Below, one piece after another: positions 49,130 through 60,739 of a stretch of DNA of 64,000 nt; within the stretch, counting starts at the first letter, position 1; the number at the start of each line of letters is the position of its first letter. The translations under genes were made by a program, and so were the position numbers. The stretch is from Cryptomeria japonica (lineage: Eukaryota > Streptophyta > Pinopsida > Cupressales > Cupressaceae). The stretch lies in contig NC_081412.1 of the NCBI RefSeq assembly GCF_030272615.1, forward strand, positions 38,444,911 to 38,508,910. The letters run 5' to 3'. The notes below the pieces were generated by a model that worked only from the letters and a program-made list of their open reading frames with translations, was not told where the DNA came from and searched no databases.

Positions 49130-52100
49130 AGTCCTGGTATCCATTTATAATAGTATGGATGCATACAAGCTTTGGACCCTTCAAAAGAAAGTTTGTTACA
49201 AACAACCAGTCGTTTTCAAGAAGTGATTATAAGTCCTTTTCAGCATTTGTAGCTTCCTCTGCTTGTTGTTCTATTGCAACCTCCTATAACTACTCCCGAG
49301 CATCTTCTTTCTATCCCATATACTTATCTTTCCACTCCTGATACACATCATCACTAGGCCAAGTAAAACTAGCAATCTTTTGTTTCATATCTTCTAGCCG
49401 CTTCCAAGTGACTCGTACATGCCCAATCTCTGTTTCTATGAAACCATTATGAGATTTCACTTTTTCAATTTCCTCAATTGTTTGGACAAATAAGGATGTG
49501 TCATCAGTACTAATAATCTGATTGATCCTTAGGGACAAATTGTGGTCCACCTCCTTTAACCAAGTAGTCTCTTCCTTTAGCTAGACAGGACCAATGAAAC
49601 CTCCTGGAAACATTTCAAATTTATGATTTGAATATTCTTTCCTATAAAGTTGGGCTTTTCTTTTTATACCTGCTCCTTTCACTGAAAGAATATTCATCTC
49701 TTTTATAAACTCACATGTGGATCTTAGATTGTCATTCTGTTCTGCATCTGCATGGGAAGAACACATGAGCACTAACTCTTTACCTCTAGGCACCCACTTA
49801 TTCAGGATTGGTTCCAAAGTGGTTTCTTCTTCTTTGAATTTGATCAAAATCTCAAGAATCCTCTTCATATTTATGTATACATTGGAGGTTTTGACTGAGT
49901 CAGCAAACTTCAAGATGGTGGCTTTCACCTTCTCCTCATATTTGTTTGCATACAATGTCTGAGCTTGTTTCAATTTTTCCAACTCATGTTGGACATTTTT
50001 AGGTAATTGGGAACTAGAAGGCATAGGAGAAGGGGGTCTTGCTGGAGAGGAGGCTATCATGAGTGTATAAGATTCACCGAGATGATATTGACCTACCAGT
50101 TGACTCTAGAGTCTAGCAATTATGTTGTCTATGTTGGCTATTCCTTCTTTAGCATCATTGTAAGCTTTTAAAATAGTCTCCAACTTCAATTGGAGATTAG
50201 CCTTTTCTTGTGCCTCTTTCTCTACCACTGCAACACTAAATTTTGCAGTCTCTAAGACTGTGCTTGCAGCTTCCACTACCCCTGTGTCTTGGACTCTTTT
50301 AACTATCATGCCTCCTAAGAGGCTAGATTCTGATGCATCCTTCCTTCTTTTTTTTTTATCCTTCTTTAAAGACCACATGACAAGAGCAACATTATCCTTG
50401 CTGAATTTCACTCCTTCCATAGGCTTTGTTTCTTTCCTCACCGCATCAAGCACTAAGGCATCAGCTATATCCCATTCAGGGAGAATCAACACACCAGCCT
50501 TTGCTACCATTTCTCTTCCTTTCTCAGGGGTGATTGCTTTGAACTCCTCCAACATTTCTTGCTTAACCTCTTCTTCTACCTAAGTTGTATTTTTAAGAAG
50601 CTGTTCACTTTTCCTCTATTCACATCTAGTCTTGAATTGATCAATATTTTGCTTCCATAGAAACTGTATAAAAGCTCCTGATGTGACAAAATTATTGTCA
50701 GCTAGGAATTCTTCACTAGCTTGCTTAACAGTAAGGTCCATTTCTTGGCCCTTTAACTCACCATTAGTCAAATCCATTTCAGCATTAGGTAGCTCTTTGG
50801 GCATCCCCTCTTGGGTCTCCTCATAGGTATAGGAAATCTCACTGAGACTCCCTAACTGCAATAATTGTTCAGCCACAGCTTGTTCATCTCCAATGTGGAT
50901 AGGAGACTGAGATGGAGAATATTGAGGCTCATCAGTTTCAATTTCCTTTCCCACTCTCTACTTCTTAGGGGAATCCTAGATGTCAATGACATCTTCAATT
51001 TTCCTCTTCCCTTTTGAAGTGGAAGGCTCACCTATCACTGGTAGGTATCACAGTGTACTTTGACCTTTTGTGCATTACATAGTCACCAGGTGGGATATCT
51101 CTAGCAAAGGCAGGCTTAGCCAATACCATCTTAGCCTTATCAGGCTCATTTTGCATTATGGCCTCCCTCTTTTCTTTTAAGTTCTACATGAGATCTTCAA
51201 AATAAAGAATCAAGAATTTTATTTTCTCCTCAAATGGATTGAAGCTAGAAAGGGGGTCATAGCCAGTGTCAAATTGATGGATAAAATCAAGGGCTTTCTT
51301 ATATGCTACCCACTTCTCCTTCCTCAGTTCTTGCTCATCTAAGCTGAATTCATTTCTAATCAGATCTTCTAGGAACTGAAATTGATGTGGCTTACCTCTG
51401 CACACTACTCTTTTTCTGAACATGCCATTGAAAAAATCCTCAGGGTCTGCACATCTTGACACTACAATAGACAACCTATATGGCTTAAAGAATTCTTCAA
51501 AAAATCTCTATCCACCCTTAGTGATCACAAAATGGTGAGCCATGGTAATAGTTGGGAAAATAGTCCCTTTACCTCTATTGGTTAGCTCTGCTTCTTGTAC
51601 TCCCCCAATTTGTCTCAGGACTTCTGCAATCCCTATCTTCAATGGGACCTGATAGGGTAGTAAAAAGGGGGTGCCTCTAAATCCAAACACTCTAAAAATA
51701 GTAGACGCAGGGTACAAATATATGTCTCCCCAATTGTGAACAATCTTGATATCCTCTGCAAACTCCTTTGGTCTAAGAAACTCCAAAAGAGCCTTAGGAA
51801 TTCTAGGGTTTTCTCTGCATAAAAGAATCCTAATTTTAGATGCAAAGCATCTATCAAACTTTAAATAACTTGCATCTTCTCTATCCCAAGATAGAACAAT
51901 ACTCCATAATTGCACTGGCATCTCCTCTTTATCCTTAACCTTAATCAGGTCCATCTCCTTTCCAAAATAATCAGCCCCTTTGAATAGAAACATATGCATT
52001 AACATGGAGTACCATCCAAATGGCCTATCCACCTTACCATTTTTTATTCCTACTAGCCCTTTATGAATTGCATCAGCAAGGTATGAGGCATAATCAAATG

Positions 52101-52746
52101 TTATTGCTAGGGAGGGGTTTAGAATTTGTACAATCATTAACATATAATGGGTTGGCATATTCTTTTCACCATCCTCTCCAAAAATTTGGCATAATGCCCA
52201 ATACATACCCTGAGCTCTCAGAGTGAATAGGTTGAGAGAGAATGGTTCCATTGTGTTGGGGCCTACAACTGTTAACCCTCCTATCTTTACAAATAATTCT
52301 TTCAATGGGCCACTTCTAAGATGATCCCTTTGTGTGTTGTAAACTTGGGCTAGCGACTCAAAGTCAATAGGTTCTAACAAATCGGAGGACTCATTGAGTT
52401 TAAACACTTTCCTGAATTCATCTTCATTTATCTCAATCAAGACTGATCTCTTTATGTTCCTGATGCATCTTGCCACAAAGTCATAATTCTGTGCAATCAG
52501 GGCTAACAAATCTACATCCATAAAAACACTTGGGACCACAAGCTTTCCTACATCTTGTTCCCATATGCCATTCAAAGGAGCTAGGGAATTCCTCTGCCCA
52601 AAACTGACTTTGAAGAGTCCTAAGCCTGACAATCCTATTTCAGGGTCCCTCAACCAATTACCCTTATCATAAAGGCCATCTCCAATTTTTAGACGAGGGT
52701 TCTTAGGTACTAGCTCTTTGGCCTTAGCCCCAACATTGGTGGACAT
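49130..52746 (-). pseudogene. Orphan long-ORF gene, copy B
   Basis: Start ATG 52746 (MSTNVGAKAKELVPKNPRLKIGDG). The first 412 codons are uninterrupted. Single stops (near 51507, 51183, 50615, 50105, 49580 and 49310) and one frameshift (about 51040) break the rest. The original protein was about 1150-1200 residues. Visible parts are a globular N-terminal domain (GKLVVPSVFMDVDLLALIAQNYD, WYSMLMHMFLF, FLRPKEFAEDIKIVHNWGD, VFGFRGTPFLLP), an acidic linker, a TPEKGREMVAKAGVLILPEWD block (about 50530), and Lys/Glu-rich coiled-coil sequence to the end. I do not recognise the family or a catalytic motif. It is clearly homologous to 55479-58664 and probably more distantly to 1419-5214. No introns are needed to read it, which suggests a mobile-element or retrocopied origin. 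Confidence 0.65.
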
Positions 52747-54480
52747 GGTTAATTGATCTAAAAAATCATCACAGATATTTTGGTCCTAGTAATTCACCTG
52801 CCCTATCAATTCTCTTCTGGGTGCCATTCTGGTCAAACAATTATACCACTAGCAACTAGTACAGACCTCTAATGAAGTAATTCACATAGCAGTATTTGAG
52901 AACAAACCAAGAGTTATCAAGAAAAGCACAAGAAACCTAATTATTCACCTGAAGAAAATCGCTCTGCAACAAACTTTGATGAAACAATACTTAGCAATCA
53001 AGTTGATGCAGACTCAAAAAGGACAAGTTGGCATTTAAGTTTTAGAAATTAACTCTGCATGCTTTGGCATTATTTTCAGAATTAAATTCACCAAATCGAA
53101 TTCAAAACTGGCTCCAATGGGTCATAATTCCTCTAAGTCTTTCCTCTATTTCGCTATTTTGCTATTTCATAGAACATAAAACCCGTGCTCTTTTCTTTCG
53201 TGAAACAACGCTGGCCGTTGGATCACGAGAACTTGCATCACCTTTATCTTTGTTTGATCTCTTTGCTTTAGTGTCGGGCCCTACCTCCTTTTCGCCACTT
53301 CGTGGACTTTAATAGTCGTTCACTTTTCCTTCGCGAGGTCGCACCAAGCGTTAGATAAAACTCAAATCACCTGGCCTTTAACTCCAACCGGGACCGTCAA
53401 TCCTTTTAATTAACCATGCCTCATCTTGATGGCTAACGATTTTTGCCATTTCGCTGAGGTTAAGTTGCGAGCATCTTAGGGCCACAAAACAATGAGAAGT
53501 GTTGGATCAATCTTGAGATGAATGCCTTTTAAGTGGGCCCTTTCTTGTTGATGAGAACCATCTCCACTTTCCTTGATATCTTTTATGATGGAGTAACTGT
53601 CTTCAATGAGTCCTTTCTGAAGTTCATCAGCGTTTGCTTTCTTTGATGCCCTTTTTATATCGATGAGACATCGCTTGGTCTCATCGATATTGTTTGAATC
53701 TTAGATACTTTGATAGAATGCTTTTAGACTTGTTCGATAACTTATGGGTTATTACGGTATCAATGAAAATGATGATTTCTTCCAAAGAGAGATGGCTTCT
53801 ATCGATGAAACCATGTGTATCAGAGACATGCCTTTTAGTCTCCTTGAAACTCATTCTCATTGAAATCTTTTTGTTGTCCATCGGGTTTCATGTCGAAGAG
53901 ACTTTGGACTTCGGTGACTTCTTTTGTCCTCCCATCGAAACTCATATCCTTATCGATATCATTCATCGATGTAGTTTTCTTCTGTTTTATTGATATCACT
54001 TTTTTGATGAGAATGCTTCTTTCAGTGAATCTTCTTTATCTTACATCAATGATATTGTTTCTTTGAAAGCCTTTTGTCATCAGTGGAGGCCCACCACTTG
54101 GTCACCAAGTTTGTTCTTTGATTTACGTGATCTGGAGGACATGTGTAACCTTTTGATTTGTGATCCCTACCTCCTGGATTGCTCACTTGGAATGCCATGT
54201 CATTTCGCCACTTTGTGAAAACTAACTCTCGAGCATCTTTGGGTTGCGAATCAACGTAGGTCATTGATTATTCTTTGAACCACTCACTCTTTACTCGATA
54301 GAAAACCCACCACAACCTTTCATGATAGAAGTCCTCATCGTTGGGTCTCGCCAAACCCTTTCACTACTTCGCGATAGATAACTTCCAGGCATGTTGAGTT
54401 CGTGAATCCATGCGGATCATCTGATTGACTGAGAGTTGCGCAACAATTACAAGGCTTGATAGTCAATAGAAAAGGCAATT
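52747..54480. other. Upstream region of copy B with ATCGATGAAA words
   Basis: No ORF of note. 53640-54060 is rich in (A/C)ATCGATGA/TCATCGAT words and aligns in part with 58900-59700 upstream of copy A, for example around GACATGCCTTTTA. A diverged motif TTCGCCACTTCGTG recurs at about 53290, 54210 and 54365. It probably contains the promoter or LTR of copy B. Confidence 0.45.
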
Positions 54481-55046
54481 TAAAGGCAAATAAAAATTAA
54501 AACATTTAAAAGGACCACCTACGTAAAAAACAACGGGGGGAACACTTTGCATGAAAAAAGGACCCATTACTTAAGTGAATAAAGTAACACGGAAATAGAA
54601 TTATAAGGGTTTTTTCTCAGACATTTTGAAAGTGACTAAACCTAAACCCTAAACCCTCTTTAGGACCCAAAAGCAATAGAAGTCACAAGGCCATACCAGA
54701 CCCAAGAATCTCATAGACTTAGCCAATTATGGAAAAGAATACCCATTTTTTAAACAGTGATAACAGTAACCTCTGAACCTTTATCTCTTCCCTCAAAAAT
54801 GAAACTTTCCATTTGAATTCCTTTCTCATATTGATTAGCTTAATAATATTTGTTGAATTTTTTTTATCGTTAAAAGATTACCTTCCTTTTAGATAAATTA
54901 GTTAGATTCTTATTATGTTGAAGAACATTTAGTTAGTTTTCTCCTTCAACTAAAGTAGTTATGTTTTATTTTGAAATGCTCAATTTTTTATCTTAATATA
55001 GATCACAATTTATTTTCTTTAAGTATAGAATTAATGGAATATTACA
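54481..55046 (+). repeat. Probable copia-type LTR end
   Basis: The right end (ATTACA at 55041-55046) is followed by a canonical primer site, so this should be the 3' part of a 5' LTR in plus orientation. It carries a telo-box-like CCTAAACCCTAAACCCT at 54641-54657. The left end is not defined, and no gag follows. Confidence 0.5.
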
Positions 55047-55048
55047 TA

Positions 55049-55060
55049 TGGTATCAGAGC
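55049..55060 (+). other. Primer binding site TGGTATCAGAGC
   Basis: Exact match to the usual plant initiator-Met primer site, two bases after a CA-ending LTR. The element downstream is missing. Confidence 0.75.
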
Positions 55061-55186
55061 AACCAAGTTCGACATTGAACCTCAGGCTTTCCACCTATAA
55101 ACAAAACTATATACATATGCAGGCGCACCATGGTTGAGATAATATGCATGCGCACTATATACAAAACTATATTCGCAAGTAAATCT

Positions 55187-55192
55187 TTTATT
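55187..55192 (-). terminator. Possible poly(A) signal of copy A
   Basis: The minus strand has AATAAA about 290 bases beyond the last stop of copy A, in T-rich 3'-UTR-like sequence. A further transcript end beyond it was not determined. Confidence 0.4.
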
Positions 55193-55478
55193 CAAATCCA
55201 CAATATGAAACACAGAGTTTTACTGGAAGAACACAAGTAACCTTATCTCCTTTAGATAATATCACAAGCAATTGCCTACAGAAAGATGCAATAATCCACA
55301 ACATATACACAAAGGAAAGATGACTGATTATATTATGTATGTTCACAAAATGGTACAATAGTAAGCCTGAGGCTATATTCTACTTCTTCTCTAATGATCC
55401 TTATTGTTACAAAAATTCCGTCATTTATATGAGGGTATACATTATCACCAAGCATCGTGGCTTTTTAGCACATAACTA

Positions 55479-58400
55479 TTAATTAGCACTTTTGTTAACA
55501 AACTGGAAGATAAACAAGTTCAGCATTCCTATGTGTTCAATGTACTTATCATCTTTATACATTAGAACATCATTGTTTAGTGTCCTCATGTCGTTTTCTA
55601 TCTGGAAATGATTGGATAGAATATTGTTAACACAAAGTGACAAATCTTTGTCTCGATCCAACTCTGCTACTGCTGGATTCTTCTCATCACTAAACTCTTG
55701 TTTCCATTGTTCCAACAATACTAACTCACCATTACTGTAAAAAGAGGGCACCCTAGGGGTATTCCCATTATCCAGCCTCTGATGCTCTTTCCTTAATTGA
55801 TTTTCCAATTCATCATGGGACTTCAAGTGAGCCTCGGCTTCAATTTTATCACCTAGATTCATCAGACTATTGTCATTCATCAAGCCTTCCAACCAAGACC
55901 TGAGCCTTTCATGCTCTTTCACAGCTTTGACTGTTCCAGTGTATGTCTTCCAATAGATTTCTGCAACCTGCATCATACTTTTGAATCTATGGTCAACAAC
56001 CTCGAGAACTAACTTATCCATCTTTTGTTGTTCCTTTTTTAGTTGCCGAGATGTCTTTTCGGCCCTGTTCCTCCAATACATAGCGTCTGTCAAGGCATCC
56101 ATGGCATCTCTGTCAACGCCATATGTCATCCCTGTTTGACTAGTACCTATATCAATCTAAAGCAATCTTACTTGCAGCCTCTATTTTTCTTCATCAGTTT
56201 TCTCATATAGGCTTTTGTATGTACAATTTTCTCTGACCAGAAACTCTATCTGATCTTGGTTTAGTTTAGCAACATCCAAATTTAGTTTGGCAGTTATTTT
56301 AGGGTCAGTCTTTCCAACTTGCTGCACCATCAAATGTCCAAAATCTTCTTCTGTATCAACCAATATAGGTCTTTTATCTTTGGGATAGATAGCCCACTAT
56401 AGAAGAGCCTTCTAATCTAGATCATATCCTGATCCTCTAAAGAGTTTATCAATCTCTTTTGGCATCATTTGCCTACTTGGGTCCTGTTTCTTGAGAAATC
56501 CATCAAACAACAAGGCAAAGTTCATGTCCCATCCAAAGTATAATAGCACACCAGCTTCCTTAAGCAATTGTCTTCCCTTCTCAGGTGTCATTTCTCTCAT
56601 CACAAGATCCATCTCCTCTTGTAACTTTTGAAGCTGATGGTCTTCTTCACTATTTCTCATGTTATTCCTAATTTGAGATCCTTTATGTTGATAGGGGAAT
56701 GCAGTGAACTCCTTGGAAGCAATGAAGTCACTATCAGCAATGAAAACCTCATGCTCCAGGAATCTGATATCAGCCACTTCTCGGACATTCAGTTGTCCTG
56801 TTGCTAAGTCTATCGGTGTATCCTCTACATAACCAGGGGGGTAATCCTCTCAAGGAGTGAATGGAATGATGCCAGATGTGGAAGAAGGAGACATATGAGC
56901 CAAAGGCTCTGTATTCCTAATCGTATCAATGTAATCCCTAAAAACATGAGGCGAGACTCCCTCAAGTATTTCCAATTCATGCTCCACAAGTTTGTTGGCC
57001 AAATCCAAGGGGTCTTCAATCTTTTGTAGCACGTTCTCATCCATTTTCCTTCTATAAAGCTTCCATTTATAAGCTTGCATTGCTTTCTCAAACTTTATTC
57101 GCTTCACTCTGGCCTCTTCTCTACCAATGTTCTTAATGAGGTCAACCTGAAGGTAAGATTTATGCTCTCTAGCCTTCAGCTTTTGTGATGACCGGGCTAT
57201 CCTTATGTATCCTTAAGGATCAAAATTGGGCCTTGGATCCCCCATAGCCATGCCAAAATAATCCAATTTTGTCTGCAGCAGGCCATAACTCTTTGAACTT
57301 TTCACAATAAAATCTGAAAATACTAACAACCCAAGTACAATTGATTGTTTTCCATGGCTTGTCAGATGTTCTATACTCACTATTGACAGTTACCTCACAA
57401 TTTCCAGACAAGCCACTCTGTTAGGGACTGTAAGTGGTAGTAAGTATGGTCTCCCTTTGAACCCGTATACCTTGACTTGTGTGCAGTTTGAAAAACAATA
57501 GCAATCTCCCCAATTATGTTCAATTGAGGGATCTTCAGTGAAATCTTTTGGTCTTAGGAATCTTTGAACCTCTGGTGCAAGGGCATGATTGCACGGGCAT
57601 CCCAACAGCCAGTCTATATAATGGCTTGACAAAGAACTCCTCAAAATGCCAATATTGATTATTCACATACCTCTGGTCCCATGAAGAAACCCATAGTTGC
57701 ACTGGTTTCTCATTCCAGCATTTTCATATGTCCTGACACATAACTCTTCTTGCCATAACCCTTCATCTTGGCCCACATACAATAGCATATGCATAAGTAA
57801 GCAATAATGCTTGAAATCAACATTGATGACATCCCCCTTTAACTTTTCTAACCCATGATTCAAAACCTCAACCAAATAAGAAGAAAAATCAAAGAAGCGG
57901 GGGTCCTTAGACTACAAATCGGCACAAATGACCATGGCTGCAATATCCATCAAAGGATGGGCTTTTATCCCTAGCACTTGGGTAACACAGTAATAGGTAT
58001 ACTTGAAATATGGATGGAAAGAGTTGACATCATAGGGAGCTTTGTCATCCTGACCTAGTGGCACTAAGGACCCTGCATTCCTAGGTCTATGTATAGGGAG
58101 TCTCCACATTTTGTAAATGTGCTCTAGGTTAAAATATTCACTTGTTAACTTCTTGAGGTCAATCAATTCTTCAAATCCCCAATCCAACTCGGACACAGTG
58201 TCAATAACCTCCTTTGTGATTGCAAGAATTGGCTCACCCGTGTAGTTATATATGGTCCTGGTTTTAGGGTCATAATTGTTTGCCAATGCCTTCATGAGCT
58301 CCACATTCACGAATACATTAGCCACAACTAACCTTCCTAAGTTCAATCACCATAAATTGTTGATAGGTTGAGGGGCAACTCTTCTATTGTACCCATATAT

Positions 58401-58664
58401 GAATAATTCATACCCTCTCAACTCTTTCCATATGTCTCCAAGATCCTCAAACCGGTCTTCCAGGCCTTCCTCATCAACTCTAATCTTCTTGGACATCAAA
58501 CTAGATGATGGGCATTGGTCAATCAGGTCCTGGGCCAAAGAACACCCTTCCCTTTTCTGTCTTTTAGGTTTTTCTTCTGCAGCGATAGGTTCTTTTCCCT
58601 TTCTGGTCTTATTAGTTTTAGATGATGATTCCATTTGAATTTTGAAAAAGAGGTCTGTGTGCAA
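55479..58664 (-). pseudogene. Orphan long-ORF gene, copy A
   Basis: A homologue of copy B at 49130-52746. ATG 58664 gives MHTDLFFKIQMESSSKTNK; the second Met (58634) followed by a basic KRQKR segment may be the real start. Blocks in order: GRLVVANVFVNVELMKALANNYD (58340), FKHYCLLMHMLLYVGQD (57810), FLRPKDFTEDPSIEHNWGD with VYGFKGRPYLLP (57570-57450), MTPEKGRQLLKEAGVLLYFGWD (56590-56530), then coiled coil rich in Lys/Glu (56129-55479). Stops near 58346, 57911, 57662, 57389, 56849, 56411 and 56180 break it. The stretch from 57220 to 57110 needs a frame change. Function unknown. Divergence from copy B is high, so they are relatives and not a recent duplication. Confidence 0.65.
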
Positions 58665-59964
58665 ACAACTTACTTGGAATTACTGAGCTTTATCTGTGAA
58701 TTCGCCCAATTCCTGCTTTCAGTTCGTTGCATGTGAATTCCTTAATGTTGTGCCCTTTTATGGTTAATCCACTACTTATGGCGTATTTAATCAGTTAGTA
58801 ATGGTGCTTTGGTCAATGGTCACTCGGGCACATGTTTGAATTTAATGGCGATGTGACCTTCCCTAGGATTTGTTTATGATTTTCATGGCAATCAATAATC
58901 ATTTCGATGAGGATATGTCTTTCGATCATTTGTTTCTTTAGTCCATTGATCTCTTTGTTTCTATCGACAATAATTTTGTTTTGAATATTACTTCGATCAA
59001 GTATTTTTTCCCTTCATCAAAATACTGTATTCGGTCAGTATGGCTGTCTCCTCATCGAAACATATCTGATATCCATCCGGTCTTATGTCGAAGAAACCTT
59101 GGGTTGTGGTGTCCTCCTTTATTTTTCCATCGAAATACTTCTTTCATTGATATCACTATGCCCCATCGATGAATGAGTCTATTATCTCACCGAAGCTGTT
59201 CTTTATTTTCCCTTATTGTTCTTCACTGATAAAGTTACATCGGCAAAACCACGCATATCAAGAACATGCCTTTTAACCTCCTCGAAACCTATATCCTTAT
59301 CAATATCTTTTATCGATGTAGCTTCATTTTGTTTGAGCGATATTATTCTTTGAATGAAAACACTCCTTTGGGTGGGTCCTTTTTATGTTGCACCGATAGT
59401 ATTATTTCCTCGAGAACTTTTCCCGTCGATGAAGACCCTCTTTGCTTTCTTCGATATCTTTTGTTGATGAAGTTTAACCTCCTCAAAACCTATATCCTCA
59501 TCGATATCTTTTATCGATGTAGCTTCTTTTTGTCTGATCGATATTATTCTTTCGATGAAAACGCTCCTATCGGTGGGTCCTTTTTACATTGCACCGATAG
59601 TATTGTTTCCTTGAGAAATTTTCCTGTCGATGAAGACCCTCTCTGCTTTCTTTGATATCTTTTGTCGATGAAGTTATTATCTTGGGTGAGTCCTTTCGGC
59701 ATTTCCTTCCCTCGATGGCTCTTTTATATTGATGATAATTATTTTTTTTTTTATAAAAATGATCATCGTCGAAATTACGACGAATACCAAGCTTTCGACC
59801 AATGACTTCTTTGACCATCGGCAGAGTCCATTGGATTGTCAAATTTCCAATGGGCATGGCATCATCAACCAATCTGATGCCAAGTTTTCAACAGTGGATT
59901 TTGTCGACACTCCGATGAAAATTCATCGAAATCCGACAAACGGCCGTCAGAAATCAACTCCGAA
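58665..59964. other. Upstream region of copy A, TCGATGAA-rich
   Basis: Dense in ATCGATGA, TCATCGA and GTCGATGAAG words from about 58890 to 59960. It contains the 201-bp tandem duplication at 59272-59673. The ORF visible there merely follows the duplication and shows no protein family. It resembles 53640-54060 upstream of copy B. Confidence 0.45.
59272..59673. repeat. Tandem duplication, 2 x 201 bp
   Basis: Units 59272-59472 and 59473-59673 both run from TTTAACCTCCTC to TGATGAAG or CGATGAAG and share GGTGGGTCCTTTTTA and CACCGATAGTATT. They differ at roughly one base in ten. Confidence 0.8.
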
Positions 59965-60514
59965 TGTACTAGTGGCCTTAGACCAAAAAAATAATATCAA
60001 CACATAAGACATCCTTGAAATACATCAATAGGTCCTATTCACACATTTCATTAAAGTTGGTACATAACCTAGATCAACTGGGACCTAGTATAGGTCGACA
60101 CACCATAGCAATGATCTCCATCTACCAAGTCTAAAACATGATCACCAACAACATCTTGAAACTCCACCAGAAGCTGCACCAACACCACTTATGCAATTCA
60201 TCAAAGATCTCCATCAAAAGCTCTACCGGTGAAACCCTCACCGGAACTAGAAACCAATCTTCTAAGTAAGTAGGATATCAACCGATCACCAAACCAAAAC
60301 CAACTAACCAAATATGACTATGAGTATCATGAACAAGCCAATTCCATCACCAAATTATATCGGAGCCTACCAAATCATGTCGGATCCAAGTTAACCAGAA
60401 ACCACTCAACCTACCGAGACCAGAAGGGTGTCGGTAAAGCATCCAAATAGCTAGTGTTGGCATCAATGATAAAACATCAATGCAATGCATAATCAACTCT
60501 ACCAAATGGCCAAC
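59965..60514 (-). repeat. 3' LTR (partial limits) of right-hand copia element
   Basis: Starts on the minus strand with TGTTGGCCATTTGG at 60514. The left limit is a guess from the change to TCGATGAA-rich sequence; without the 5' LTR it cannot be fixed. Confidence 0.5.
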
Positions 60515-60532
60515 AATCTCCTCCTTTGGCAT
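60515..60532 (-). other. Polypurine tract of right-hand copia element
   Basis: The minus strand reads GCCAAAGGAGGAGATTG beside the LTR start, the same block as in the other two copia-type elements. Confidence 0.75.
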
Positions 60533-60739
60533 TGATGGCAACACTAGATGTGAAAAACATCTAAGTACCAAGAAATTCCAAATAAGCCTCACCCAATGGA
60601 AGACTGCCAACAATCTCCCATAGATAGCTCTGAAAATAAATATCTCCCCCTGTGAATAATATCTCTGAATTTATTTTCCTTTTTCACATCAATATCACTC
60701 CCCCTTTGACATGAATGCTAGAAATCTGATAAAAATATC

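Noticed and set aside
59266-59655. 129-codon plus-strand ORF with an internal repeat
   Set aside because: It simply follows the 201-bp tandem duplication in TCGATGAA-rich DNA and resembles no protein.
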